DNA of 64,000 nucleotides from the NCBI RefSeq assembly GCF_000422505.1, contig NZ_KE383865.1:220726-284725 (forward strand). The letters run 5' to 3'. Position 1 is the stretch's first letter, and every line of letters begins with the position of its first letter. A program made the translations under genes and the position numbers. Source of the stretch: Paenibacillus pinihumi DSM 23905 = JCM 16419 (lineage in GTDB: Bacteria; Bacillota; Bacilli; Paenibacillales; Paenibacillaceae). Under the pieces are notes generated by a model. It made no database searches. It was not told the origin of the DNA and worked only from the letters and a program-made list of their open reading frames with translations. Below, piece after piece: positions 53,368 to 61,945 of this stretch.

Positions 53368-53631
53368 ATGCCGAAATATAGTGTCACAAACCCTTTCTAT
53401 CTCTCTGGCGTCTTAAAAGAGGCCGGAGAGGAATTGGAGTTGACAAAGGCTTTTGCAGAAACGCTTTCTAAAAAGAACATCATTCTTGAAATAGAAGCAG
53501 AGAAGACTGAAAATCCAGGTAAAAAGAAAGGCGGAAAGGCTGGTGAGGTGAATGCTGAAACTCAAACAAGTGATTCCGCCAGCGGTGGAGCCGGTGACAT
53601 CCAGCCAGGTGCTGAAGCAACTCAAGTTTGA
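53368..53631 (+). CDS. Small head-region protein
   Basis: An 87-aa protein beginning MPKYSVTNPFYLSGVLKEAG with a Lys/Glu-rich tail. Similar short proteins are common between capsid and connector genes in Firmicute siphoviruses and may be head decoration or connector factors. Its last 80 bases overlap the next gene in another frame. Confidence 0.65.
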   Translation: MPKYSVTNPFYLSGVLKEAGEELELTKAFAETLSKKNIILEIEAEKTENPGKKKGGKAGEVNAETQTSDSASGGAGDIQPGAEATQV

Positions 53632-54112
53632 TGATACGGACCCTGAGCTGATTGAGCAAATCGAAGGATTGATAAAAGCAGCTCGGGAATGGTGCGAAAC
53701 CTATCAGAACCGAGCTTACATCACCCAGACGTTTGAGCTTGCCTTGGACTGTTGGCCCCGGGGGAACAGGGTCAAACTTCCCCGGCCCCAACTCCAAGAA
53801 ATTGAATATTTGACTTACAGAAACGGAGGCGTCCTGAACACTTGGGACGCCTCTAATTATGTTTCTGATGATTTTTCCGAACCTGGATATCTGATCAAGG
53901 TTTCAGGGGTAAATTGGCCAGCATCTGTTAAAAATCCAAACGGCATTATTATCAGGTATGTTGCAGGCTATGGCCCATCCCCTGAGGACGTCCCTGAGAC
54001 GATTAAACTGGCTATCCAGATGCTAACTGTCTATTGGTTTGAAAACGGACTCTGTGAGCCTCCCTGTGCGGTCTATAACCTATTGGATAGTGATAGGGTG
54101 GTGCCGATATGA
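53552..54112 (+). CDS. Head-tail connector protein (gp6-like)
   Basis: A 186-aa adaptor that binds below the portal. The start VIPPAVEPVTSSQVLKQLKF and IEGLIKAAREWCETYQNRAY are characteristic of the gp6/gp15-like connector family, and VRLP-type strands and LAIQMLTVYWFENG follow. ATG 53552 has a GGTGAGGTGA ribosome site inside the previous gene. Confidence 0.87.
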   Translation: MLKLKQVIPPAVEPVTSSQVLKQLKFDDTDPELIEQIEGLIKAAREWCETYQNRAYITQTFELALDCWPRGNRVKLPRPQLQEIEYLTYRNGGVLNTWDASNYVSDDFSEPGYLIKVSGVNWPASVKNPNGIIIRYVAGYGPSPEDVPETIKLAIQMLTVYWFENGLCEPPCAVYNLLDSDRVVPI

Positions 54113-54465
54113 GGAACTGTAAGAATTGCAAGCGGTGCGATCAAAAGGGCACAGCTTCTAAGTTGAATAAACGAATTGAGATACTTAATCCCGGTGAATC
54201 TCGCAATAAATACAACGAGCCTATAAAGACTCTTGAGTTAGTGGCCAGACCTTGGGCGGCCGTTGAACCACTACAAGGCAGGGAGTATTACGCAGCTGCC
54301 CGCGAACATGCAGATGTGACCACGAAAATAACCATTAGGTACCGTAAGGACGTTGATCGCACCATGTTTGTTCAATGTGACGGAGTGATGTTTGAAATTC
54401 TCCATATCATTGACCCGGAGTTTAAGCATGAGGAACTGCATTTGATGTGCAAGGAGCGTCAGTAA
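54109..54465 (+). CDS. Head closure / head-tail adaptor protein
   Basis: A 118-aa protein of the SPP1 gp16-like head-closure family, recognised by LNKRIEILNPGESRNKYNEP and ARPWAAVEPLQGREYYAAA. It has an unusual Cys-rich N-terminal extension (NCKNCKRCDQKG) that could bind a metal. It overlaps the connector stop (ATGA). Confidence 0.85.
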   Translation: MRNCKNCKRCDQKGTASKLNKRIEILNPGESRNKYNEPIKTLELVARPWAAVEPLQGREYYAAAREHADVTTKITIRYRKDVDRTMFVQCDGVMFEILHIIDPEFKHEELHLMCKERQ

Positions 54466-54466
54466 T

Positions 54467-54913
54467 ATGGGAACTTCAAGCATAAAAGGGATGAAAGAGT
54501 TAGAGAAGATGTTCCGGCAACTCGGGAAGGTACCGCAAACTGTAGCCACGAGAGCAGCACGATCCGGTGCAGCAGTAGCCCTGCGTTCAGCTAAGAAAAA
54601 TGCACCAGTAGATTTAGGTTACCTCCGTCAAGGGCTCGTTCTGAAAAAAGAGCGTACAAGGGTTCAAGGGAAAGCTGTTTATCAAGTCACCTTTGATGCG
54701 GGCATGAATGATGTGTTTGTTAAAACATCAAAGGACGGAAAACGGTCATACTACCCTGCATCGCAGGAATATGGATTTCTAAGCAAAGGCGGTCGCTATA
54801 TACCGGGCTACCGCTTTTTGCGTCGCGCAATTGATGATAACGATCAGCAAATTGAGCAGGTGACGATTGAGAGTGCCGGAAAGGCTATCGATAAGATAAT
54901 GACGAAAGGGTGA
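54467..54913 (+). CDS. HK97 gp10-like tail completion protein
   Basis: A 148-aa basic protein of the HK97-gp10 family. Diagnostic are GMKELEKMFRQLGKVPQ, ALRSAKKNAPVDLGYLRQG and the late QEYGFLSKGGRYIPGYRFLR. It acts at the head-tail junction. It starts one base after the previous stop. Confidence 0.88.
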   Translation: MGTSSIKGMKELEKMFRQLGKVPQTVATRAARSGAAVALRSAKKNAPVDLGYLRQGLVLKKERTRVQGKAVYQVTFDAGMNDVFVKTSKDGKRSYYPASQEYGFLSKGGRYIPGYRFLRRAIDDNDQQIEQVTIESAGKAIDKIMTKG

Positions 54914-54917
54914 GAAG

Positions 54918-55316
54918 ATGGATTTTGAAGAAGCGCTAATACATGAATTGAAAACGGTCAGCGCATTTGATAACCGGATCTACCCCTTAAGTTCACCGGA
55001 AGCGAATGCTGGAAATGGTGTGCCCTACTTGATTTTTGTTTCAAGCGAAGGGGAGCAAGCGAAATCATTAGGTGAAGGGCACTTAAGCAGCAAAGAAGTT
55101 CCGGGAGAAATTAATATCATTGCATCGACCTATGAGGAAATGAAGTTACTCACAAAGCAGGTCATTCCGTTACTAACCGGTATGGAGCAGCGCGTGATTG
55201 GAGTGGATGGCCCTTATATTCAGGAATTCACATATAAAAAACCAGTCGAATTATACGAAAATCAACCTGGATTGTACAGGTGTCATATCGAATTCAATAC
55301 ATTTTTTGGGGAGTGA
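54918..55316 (+). CDS. Tail terminator / completion protein
   Basis: A 132-aa protein with the pattern of tail terminator subunits (EEALIHELKTVSAFDNRIYP, VPYLIFVSSEG, then a C-terminal beta strand pair YRCHIEFNTFFG). The protein should cap the tail tube and join it to the head. Position between gp10-like and tube genes agrees. Confidence 0.75.
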   Translation: MDFEEALIHELKTVSAFDNRIYPLSSPEANAGNGVPYLIFVSSEGEQAKSLGEGHLSSKEVPGEINIIASTYEEMKLLTKQVIPLLTGMEQRVIGVDGPYIQEFTYKKPVELYENQPGLYRCHIEFNTFFGE

Positions 55317-55321
55317 TCATA

Positions 55322-55744
55322 TTGGCAGAGCGTGCATTAGGTACAAAGCTCGAAATCGGCGAGGGAACAGCGGCTAAATCTATTGGTCAGCTTAAATCTA
55401 TTTCCTCGCCATCAATGAGCCAGGAGACAATCGACGTTACAACACTGGAATCTGATGGCGGATACCGGGAGGTTATAGGTAGTTTTAAGGATGGGGGCGA
55501 GGTGTCGGCGTCAGGTTTTTTCAAGCCATCCGACCCTGGACAGGCTGCAGCATATAAAGCATATGATGAAAGCACTGTTGAATCATTTGCAATCAAATTC
55601 CCTGTAACACTTGGTGCAAGATGGGTGTTTAAAGGAGTTGTTACGGCGTTCTCAACATCGGCCGAACTTGAGGAAGCAGTGAGTTTTGAAATTACCATTA
55701 AGGTATCCGGCAAGCCTGAATTAGTATTGAGCAGCGGTTCATAG
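55322..55744 (+). CDS. Major tail tube protein
   Basis: A 140-aa tube subunit. TKLEIGEGTAAKSIGQLKSI, ETIDVTTLESDGGYREVIGS and DGGEVSASGFF are typical of small tube proteins of siphoviruses. I place the start at TTG 55322, eight bases after GGGGAG; GTG 55313 is an alternative. It differs from the larger tube protein of the island at 11122, so the two elements are unrelated at this gene. Confidence 0.87.
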   Translation: MAERALGTKLEIGEGTAAKSIGQLKSISSPSMSQETIDVTTLESDGGYREVIGSFKDGGEVSASGFFKPSDPGQAAAYKAYDESTVESFAIKFPVTLGARWVFKGVVTAFSTSAELEEAVSFEITIKVSGKPELVLSSGS

Positions 55745-55776
55745 GATTTTTTTAAATTTGAAAGGAGCAAATAAAT

Positions 55777-56163
55777 ATGTCAGATAACAACGATGTAGTC
55801 ATTATCCAACTTGATCGTCCACGAGAATTGCGGTTTGGACATAAAGCACTCAAGCGTCTGTCGGCGATGTCAGGACTTAACATCGGAGAAATTGGGGATA
55901 GCGAATTAAACATGGGACAGGTCGAGGAAATCATGTATTATGGCCTGTTAAAAGATGCTCGGGAGAATGGGGAAGAATTAAAAATGGAAGACATGGAAGA
56001 CTTGTTAGATTACGCTCCGACAGTCGCTTACACCATGGAGAAGATTACTGAGGCTTTAAACAAGTCGTTTTCAGGAATGTCTGAGATGGAAGGTGATGTG
56101 GGAAACGTCCCGAAGCCGAATCGTCAACAGCGTCGAAGGAATGGGACTGGCAACAAAGCTTAA
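55777..56163 (+). CDS. Tail assembly chaperone (gpG-like)
   Basis: A 128-aa acidic protein that should bind the tape measure and tube subunits during tail assembly. It lies directly before the second chaperone frame and the tape measure gene, starts at ATG 55777 after AAAGGAGC, and contains a -1 slippery heptamer near codon 109 that allows a longer fusion product. Sequence features such as LRFGHKALKRLSAMSG are common in this family. Confidence 0.85.
   Translation: MSDNNDVVIIQLDRPRELRFGHKALKRLSAMSGLNIGEIGDSELNMGQVEEIMYYGLLKDARENGEELKMEDMEDLLDYAPTVAYTMEKITEALNKSFSGMSEMEGDVGNVPKPNRQQRRRNGTGNKA
56100..56106 (+). promoter_or_regulatory. Programmed -1 frameshift heptamer GGGAAAC
   Basis: GGGAAAC lies in the correct phase (G GGA AAC in the upstream frame). 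Slipping back one base reads GGG AAA CGT and continues in the second frame without a stop until 56453. Lambda uses the closely related GGGAAAG at the same genetic place. Confidence 0.8.
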
Positions 56164-56453
56164 AAGCAGCAATACGTATTGGCATATCAATCGAGCAATA
56201 CAACGAAATGACGCCACATGAGCTTAATCTTCATTTGGAGATTTATTACGAAAATAAGCGACTGGCAGACGATCAATCCATTACCTTGGCTTATTTAACG
56301 GCATACTGGCATCGAGTTAAAAAGATGCCAGAGCTGAAAACGCTTCTGTCCACCGGTCAGCGAAAAGAAATGACCGATGAGGAAATGCTGCAGATCGTAA
56401 AAGATTTGACGCTTGCTGCTGGCGGAAAAATCACGTACGAAGGGAGGGATTAA
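56106..56453 (+). CDS. Tail assembly chaperone extension (gpT part of G-T fusion)
   Basis: The 115-codon -1 frame following the slippery site. It encodes EWDWQQSLKAAIRIGISIEQ and then YNEMTPHELNLH, a standard sequence of the T part of phage chaperone fusions, which contacts the tail tube. The fusion product would be about 225 aa. An internal ATG at 56208 gives an 81-aa frame but has no ribosome site, so translation by frameshift is more likely. Confidence 0.82.
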   Translation, partial: RPEAESSTASKEWDWQQSLKAAIRIGISIEQYNEMTPHELNLHLEIYYENKRLADDQSITLAYLTAYWHRVKKMPELKTLLSTGQRKEMTDEEMLQIVKDLTLAAGGKITYEGRD

Positions 56454-56454
56454 C

Positions 56455-59067
56455 ATGGCTGTTGTACGTAACCTCATGGTGCGTGCCGGTGCTGACTTTA
56501 GCAAGATGCGGCAAGAGATGCAAAAAGCGCAGCAGGACCTGCAGAAATTTAAGTCTTCCGTCAACAAAACCTTGGGGCTCATTGGGACCGGTCTTGCAGC
56601 TTTGGGAATCGGCAAGGGGTTGAAAGATAGTGTTGCCGCAATAAACCATACAATTGAACAGGAGACAAAACTTGCGACAGTTATGCGCAAAACCATGGGA
56701 GCGACTGATGATGTGATTCAGTCGCTTTTTTCATTGGCAGATGCGCAGGAAGCTGTGGGCGTTGTATCAGCTGACGCGCAAAAGGCTGGAGCTGCCGAGC
56801 TATCTACTTATCTGACTAAAGCCAATAGCCTTAAGCAACTCATACCGGCACTCAATGACCTTACTGCTGCGCAATACGGTTTTACAGCAAGTGCCGAGCA
56901 ATCTGTCGGGCTTGCAACGATGCTGGGCAAGGTTATGGACGGGCAAGTCGGCGCCCTGAGCCGGTACGGATTCACCTTCGACAAAGCGCAAGAAAAAATC
57001 CTGAAATACGGCAGCGAAGCGCAGCGGGCAGCATTGCTCGTCGAAATCATTTCCGATTCTGTTGGCGGCATGAATGAGGCGTTAGGACAAACACCAGAAG
57101 GCCGTATGTTGGTTCTTAAAAATACCCTTGGCTCAATCAGATCCGAAATCGGTCGGGGCGTGCTACCAATCATTATGAAGCTGCTTCCGTACTTACAGGC
57201 GGTGGCAAACTGGTTTTTGCGAGCTGCACAGGCTGTCAGCGCGTTTACGGCCGCTTTGTTTGGCAAGGTAGACACCGGGATAGGTGCCGGTGCAATCGAT
57301 GCGCAGGCAGAGAGCGTGGACGAATTAGGTGGCGCGTACGAAGATGCCGAGAAGAAAGCCAAGAAAGCACAAAAAACTGTTGCTGGCTTCGACCAGGTCA
57401 ACTTGGTCGGTGAGAAGTCATCCAAAGACAAGTCTAAAGATGGGCTTCCAAAAGGCGGTATTGGCGGCATAGATTTCGATGCGTCACCTATAGGAAACGC
57501 CATGTCTGAGGTAGGGGAAAAAGCCCGGGCGATGGCGGATAAGGTTAAGAATGCATTCCAAACGATGAAGTTCTTCATCGTGAGCAATAAAGACATTATC
57601 ATATCTGCTCTAGCCGGTCTTGCGGCTGCCTTTGCGACCTTTTGGGTTGCGTCCAAGTGGGGATCAATAGTAGCTGCTGTACAAGGCGCAGGGCGTGTCA
57701 TCCTTGGCGTGCTCGCTAGTCTCCTATCCCCTGTTGCGATTGCTGGAGCAGCCATAGCAGGATTAGTTGCCGGATTTGTTTACTTTTATCGAACGAACGA
57801 AAAATTTCGGGATACGGTACAAACGATCTTGCAAAAGATTGGCGAGGCGGCCCAGACCTTGTGGAATGCAGTCATGATTCCTTTCGGGTCATGGCTTGCC
57901 GATGTTATGCCAAAGGCATGGGATGCAGTGTCTACGGCTGCAAAATGGTTGTGGACTAATGTCCTTGTGCCCCTCGGAAATTTCGTTAAGTGGCTGTGGG
58001 ACAATGTGTTTGCCCCGTTTGGCAGATGGTTAGCGGACGTCATGCCCAAGGCTTGGGATGCTGTAACCAAAGCGTCTAAATGGCTCTGGCAGAACGTTTT
58101 GGTCCCTTTTGGGAAATTTCTGAAAGAGTTGTGGGACAACGTTCTCGTGCCGCTGGGTAAGGTGCTAATTGATGTGCTTGCTATCGCATTCCAAACCGTG
58201 GCAGATATAGCAAAAGACTTTTGGCAAAAGGTGTTGGTCCCTCTCGGAAAAGCACTCAGTGAAATGTTTGGTCCAGCCGTAGAGGCTGCTAGCGCTGTTC
58301 TAAAATACCTTTGGAATAACGTTCTTATACCAATGGCAAAGTTCCTTGCAGATACCTATATAACTGCATGGAAATCCCTAACCGAAACCATAACATTCCT
58401 CTGGAAATACGTTTTTAAACCATTAGCCGAGTATGTTGGCGGAGCATTTAAAATGGCCTTCAGCAATGCATTTGATACCATATCTGGTTTGATTGGTGGC
58501 CTGAAAACAACATATATAGGCCTCATGAATTTCATCACCGGTGTATTTACGGGTGACTGGCGCAAGGCATGGAACGGGGTTAAGGACATTTTTAAGGGTG
58601 TTTTTGACTCACTGTATACTATTGTAAAACATCCTCTCAATCTGATTATTGAATCAATAAACAAGGTAATAGAGGGGATCAATAGTATCAGCTTTGATGT
58701 TCCAGACTGGCTGCCGGACTGGGCAGGCGGCGGGAAAAGCTTCGGAATTACAATCCCGAAAATCCCGAAGCTTGCAAAAGGCGGCTTAGCATTTGGCCCT
58801 ACACTGTCAGTAGTCGGTGACAACCCAGGCGCAAGCGCGAACCCGGAAGTTATTGCCCCACTCAACAAACTCAAGGACTACATGGACAACAGCAATGACA
58901 AAGAGGTCAACTTGCTTGGGCAGATCCTACAAGTGCTTAAGCAAGGTAACACGCAGCAGGGCGGCGGTGGAATTGGCAATATGACGATTACTGACCTTGC
59001 CCGTATGATCACGCGGGAACAAAACGCTCATAGCCGTATGGCTGGACGTAATTTAAATATCACTTAG
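56455..59067 (+). CDS. Tail tape measure protein (870 aa)
   Basis: An 870-aa tape measure. The first 130 residues form a coiled coil (KMRQEMQKAQQDLQKFKSSV), followed by an Ala-rich helical region, a hydrophobic segment around residues 380-445 (ALAGLAAAFATFWVA and following), a repeat region and a C-terminal globular end. By the 1.5-angstrom rule the tail would be near 130 nm. ATG 56455 follows GGGAGGGA. No peptidoglycan hydrolase motif is seen. Confidence 0.93.
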   Translation: MAVVRNLMVRAGADFSKMRQEMQKAQQDLQKFKSSVNKTLGLIGTGLAALGIGKGLKDSVAAINHTIEQETKLATVMRKTMGATDDVIQSLFSLADAQEAVGVVSADAQKAGAAELSTYLTKANSLKQLIPALNDLTAAQYGFTASAEQSVGLATMLGKVMDGQVGALSRYGFTFDKAQEKILKYGSEAQRAALLVEIISDSVGGMNEALGQTPEGRMLVLKNTLGSIRSEIGRGVLPIIMKLLPYLQAVANWFLRAAQAVSAFTAALFGKVDTGIGAGAIDAQAESVDELGGAYEDAEKKAKKAQKTVAGFDQVNLVGEKSSKDKSKDGLPKGGIGGIDFDASPIGNAMSEVGEKARAMADKVKNAFQTMKFFIVSNKDIIISALAGLAAAFATFWVASKWGSIVAAVQGAGRVILGVLASLLSPVAIAGAAIAGLVAGFVYFYRTNEKFRDTVQTILQKIGEAAQTLWNAVMIPFGSWLADVMPKAWDAVSTAAKWLWTNVLVPLGNFVKWLWDNVFAPFGRWLADVMPKAWDAVTKASKWLWQNVLVPFGKFLKELWDNVLVPLGKVLIDVLAIAFQTVADIAKDFWQKVLVPLGKALSEMFGPAVEAASAVLKYLWNNVLIPMAKFLADTYITAWKSLTETITFLWKYVFKPLAEYVGGAFKMAFSNAFDTISGLIGGLKTTYIGLMNFITGVFTGDWRKAWNGVKDIFKGVFDSLYTIVKHPLNLIIESINKVIEGINSISFDVPDWLPDWAGGGKSFGITIPKIPKLAKGGLAFGPTLSVVGDNPGASANPEVIAPLNKLKDYMDNSNDKEVNLLGQILQVLKQGNTQQGGGGIGNMTITDLARMITREQNAHSRMAGRNLNIT
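57850..58440 (+). repeat. Tandem Trp-rich repeats in the tape measure
   Basis: The protein repeats LW-x-N-V-x-x-P-x-G-x-x-L...DVMPKAWDAV about every 36-38 residues, five to six times (for example WLWTNVLVPLGNFVKWLWDN and WLWQNVLVPFGKFLKELWDN). Such repeats are a known way to vary tape measure and hence tail length. Confidence 0.8.
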
Positions 59068-59079
59068 GGAGGGCTGCAA

Positions 59080-59442
59080 GTGCTGATAAAAATAAACGGC
59101 GTAGAGATTGCAGCCTATCCTGCGCCGGGGCAATTTAAGGTCACTATCCTCGACCTGGACGATGCGGATGCTACGAATCGTACGGTAGATGGCACAATGC
59201 ATCGGAGTAGAGTGGCGGTCAAGCGACAAATCGAAATGGGCTTCCCAGCGCTTCCGCAGACAAAAATATCTGCGATACTCAAAGTGATGAGAAGCCCATT
59301 TTTTAATGTATACTACCCCGACCCGATGGACGGATATGTCACGCGTAATTTTTATGTTGGCAATCGGCCGGCAGCTGTACCATTTGAGCGTAATGGTGTG
59401 ATGTTCTGGGAGGGGCTGCAATTTACGCTAACGGAGAAGTGA
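59080..59442 (+). CDS. Small baseplate/tail protein
   Basis: A 120-aa protein starting with GTG 59080 after GGGAGGGCTGC. The sequence (LIKINGVEIAAYPAPGQFKV, then FFNVYYPDPMDGYVTRNFYV) resembles small proteins that take the Dit position in some Firmicute siphoviruses, such as the DUF6711-type family. It may join tube and hub. It is coupled closely to the next gene. Confidence 0.7.
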   Translation: MLIKINGVEIAAYPAPGQFKVTILDLDDADATNRTVDGTMHRSRVAVKRQIEMGFPALPQTKISAILKVMRSPFFNVYYPDPMDGYVTRNFYVGNRPAAVPFERNGVMFWEGLQFTLTEK

Positions 59443-59446
59443 TGCC

Positions 59447-61330
59447 ATGTATCCTATATCACCAAGTTTTGCTCAATATCTACAAAACCCTAATAGCATT
59501 GTTATCGCCAAGGTGGACATCAATGACAAGACCTATACAGATGTCCATATCGTGGATTTTTCGATAGAGAATTCACTAACTCAGGGCGACGATTTGGAAC
59601 TCGGAACAGTAACACTTTCCCGGCTTGTGCTAAATCTCCGTACCAAAGACGATTTGCCGCCCAATGCTAAGGTTGTGCCGTACATCGGGCTGGACTACTC
59701 CCTATTGCCTTGGCAAGAAGCGGATTTTCCCTGGCAAGATGCTGATTTCTCATGGACGGGCGTGGCGGGCGATTGGCTCCCGATGGGTGAGTTTTATATT
59801 GATAACCGGACGAAGGTCAAAGATGTGCTGCAGGTTGAGTGCTTCGACAAGTTGGTTTGGGCAAACGCGCCTTATTTATCCGGCCTAACCTACCCAGCAA
59901 CGATGCGGGCAGTCTGGGACGAGATATGCCAGCAACTGGACTATGTCTATGACAACAGTGTTGTCATCAATTCCGGATTTATGGTCCCGGTTGCTCCTGT
60001 TGGCTACAGTATACGGCAGGTCATGGGATTTATAGCTTCTGCCAATGCAGCTTGCGTTTATGCCGGGAAGGATGGGCGTATTAAGTTTAAACGATTCGCG
60101 GCAACGGAACAGCCGGTCATCAATATTACCGGATCTGATTACACATCGGTCAAACAGACCAACCCCCTGAGGACATTTACAAGAGTTGTCGTCACCTATG
60201 ATGACGAGGACGATTTGAGCTTTGAGGCTGGCGAAGGCAGCGATGCGACAACGCTTTTTATAACCAACCCATTAGCTACCCAGCAAATGACGGATCATAT
60301 TTATGCTGCAATCAATGGCGTATCTTATCTGCCGATTACAATGGACGCCATTGGCTTTCCACAGATTGAACCGGGCGACCTTATCGGCTATGGCGTGTAT
60401 GATGGTACAGCCTGGATTGATGCTGATATCCCGTGGACAGATTACCATGTTCCTTGGGACGGTATAAGCCATTACCAGAGTTACCTATTGAGGGTTAGTT
60501 TTGGATACAAAGGCGGCATAAAGATGTCTGCCGAATCCCCTGCTCGCAGCGACCAGCAATCAGAGTTTATGGTCGAAGGTGAGCTTGAGGGGCAGATCAA
60601 GCGGCTGACGCAATCGGCTGTACGGCAGGGTAAATTGTATTATGGGCTGACAATCTCGAAAGAAGCTGGCTTGCAGATCGACCGCAGCGATGGTAAGGCG
60701 AGGGCCGTGTTTAATGCGGATGAGTTGACGTTTTATAAGGGGACGGACAAAGCCCTTTGGTTCGATGTAGACAATGAACGGTACAAATTCTCCGGGACAA
60801 TTGAGGCGGGAGAAGTCATTGGTACAAAAATCACCGGGGGAACCATTAACGGTACAAATATCTCTGGTAGTACGATAACCGGTAACACAATCAATGGCGG
60901 ATCTATCAACGGTACCACAATTTCAGGGGCAGCTATTTATGGCGGTGTTATTTCCGGCCCGCTTATTCAAACCGGCTCATCATTCCCACGCATTGAGATG
61001 AATTCCAGCGGGAATTTACTGACTGCAAGTCTTAATAATAGTGAATCAATAGCAATCAGCCCTAACCTTTCAGGTTCGCCCACTATACTTTGGAATAGCG
61101 GGGGTTCAATAGCGGGTCTTTTGACGTACACCCAAGGTTACGGGACTTGGATTCGATCTATGAAGGAAAATATACTGGTAAGTGCCGCCAAAAGAATCGA
61201 TCTGTCTCCTGGGGGTGGTTTTAACATCAACATACCTAGTTGGAGCAGATTCTACAACGAAACTAACGGAAGAACACTGCAGCAAGAAATAAACGATATA
61301 TATGCTGCAATCGCTGCAATGGGTAGTTAA
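59447..61330 (+). CDS. Tail hub (Tal-like) protein with beta-helix repeats
   Basis: A 627-aa hub protein. Residues 1-370 resemble the gp27-like N-terminal part of tail-associated proteins (WLPMGEFYIDNRTKVKDVLQ, QVECFDKLVWANAPYL). Residues 455-510 contain hexapeptide-like repeats (GTKITGGTINGTNISGSTIT) that should wind into a beta-helix stem, followed by a C-terminal fibre part and the end QQEINDIYAAIAAMGS. It lacks a recognisable peptidase domain. The 55-residue stretch at residues 75-110 is Trp-rich (DFPWQDADFSWTGV). Confidence 0.85.
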   Translation: MYPISPSFAQYLQNPNSIVIAKVDINDKTYTDVHIVDFSIENSLTQGDDLELGTVTLSRLVLNLRTKDDLPPNAKVVPYIGLDYSLLPWQEADFPWQDADFSWTGVAGDWLPMGEFYIDNRTKVKDVLQVECFDKLVWANAPYLSGLTYPATMRAVWDEICQQLDYVYDNSVVINSGFMVPVAPVGYSIRQVMGFIASANAACVYAGKDGRIKFKRFAATEQPVINITGSDYTSVKQTNPLRTFTRVVVTYDDEDDLSFEAGEGSDATTLFITNPLATQQMTDHIYAAINGVSYLPITMDAIGFPQIEPGDLIGYGVYDGTAWIDADIPWTDYHVPWDGISHYQSYLLRVSFGYKGGIKMSAESPARSDQQSEFMVEGELEGQIKRLTQSAVRQGKLYYGLTISKEAGLQIDRSDGKARAVFNADELTFYKGTDKALWFDVDNERYKFSGTIEAGEVIGTKITGGTINGTNISGSTITGNTINGGSINGTTISGAAIYGGVISGPLIQTGSSFPRIEMNSSGNLLTASLNNSESIAISPNLSGSPTILWNSGGSIAGLLTYTQGYGTWIRSMKENILVSAAKRIDLSPGGGFNINIPSWSRFYNETNGRTLQQEINDIYAAIAAMGS

Positions 61331-61331
61331 T

Positions 61332-61343
61332 CCATGGTATAAT
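61332..61343 (+). promoter_or_regulatory. Extended -10 promoter within the tail operon
   Basis: TGGTATAAT (61335-61343) is an extended -10 (TGnTATAAT) with no clear -35. It lies 36 bases before the next start codon and directly after the hub gene, so the following gene can be transcribed on its own. Confidence 0.5.
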
Positions 61344-61378
61344 CACGGTAATTATCGCCATGGAAGGATGAGGAAACA

Positions 61379-61891
61379 ATGAAAGGTAAAAGAATGTTCT
61401 TCGCGGGTGCTGTAGTTGGTGCGGCATTAATGGTATCTGTAAGCGCAGCAGCAGATAGTTTGAGCCTTATTGGAAAAAAAGTAACTTCAGAAACCGAAGT
61501 ATATCTAGATGGAAAGCTGTTTGATACAGCTCCTGTGATAAATGGAACCAGTTTGGCCCCACTTAGGAAGGCATACGAGGCTGCTGGATATACAGTATCC
61601 TACAAGGAAAAAAAAGTGTATTTAGAGTCTAAAAAGGGTGAAGGTGGTAATTTGTCGACTGATAATACAGTCTCAGAACCAACCAGTTCAAGCACCAGTA
61701 AGGATGACTTGAAAAAAGAGATTGAAGAGAAGCTCTCTAAAATAAAAGTCAATATACACATTAATAAAGTTACAGCTGACCCAGCTAACGGGCTTAGCGC
61801 AGATGAACAAGAGGCAGCCAAAGAGAAAATAAAGGAATTGGAAGCTGAACTCGCAAAACTTGAGAAGCAGCTTACAGAACTGAAATCATAA
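61379..61891 (+). CDS. Secreted stalk-domain protein encoded in the prophage (possible moron)
   Basis: A 170-aa exported protein. Residues 1-25 are a signal peptide (MKGKRMFFAGAVVGAALMVS, cleavage near SAAA). Residues 35-80 match the copper-amine-oxidase N-terminal-like (stalk) domain abundant in Paenibacillus surface proteins: EVYLDGKLFDTAPVINGTSL and YEAAGYTVSYKEKKVYLES. A Ser/Thr-rich linker and a C-terminal coiled coil (LKKEIEEKLSKIKVN, IKELEAELAKLEKQLTELKS) follow. With its own promoter and terminator it looks like a lysogeny-expressed accessory gene. A virion role cannot be ruled out. Confidence 0.75.
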   Translation: MKGKRMFFAGAVVGAALMVSVSAAADSLSLIGKKVTSETEVYLDGKLFDTAPVINGTSLAPLRKAYEAAGYTVSYKEKKVYLESKKGEGGNLSTDNTVSEPTSSSTSKDDLKKEIEEKLSKIKVNIHINKVTADPANGLSADEQEAAKEKIKELEAELAKLEKQLTELKS

Positions 61892-61900
61892 CCAACCAAA

Positions 61901-61927
61901 GGTCGCCTATATGGCGGCTTTTTATTT
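61901..61927 (+). terminator. Intrinsic terminator after the stalk-domain gene
   Basis: GTCGCCTATATGGCGGC forms a short stem followed by TTTTTATTTT, ending the putative moron unit before the next ribosome site. Confidence 0.6.
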
Positions 61928-61945
61928 TGAGAAAGGGTGATATAT

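Noticed and set aside
56808-57755. A 315-codon minus-strand frame within the prophage tape measure gene
   Set aside because: Low-complexity Ala/Pro/Ser translation opposite a clear structural gene; no start signal.
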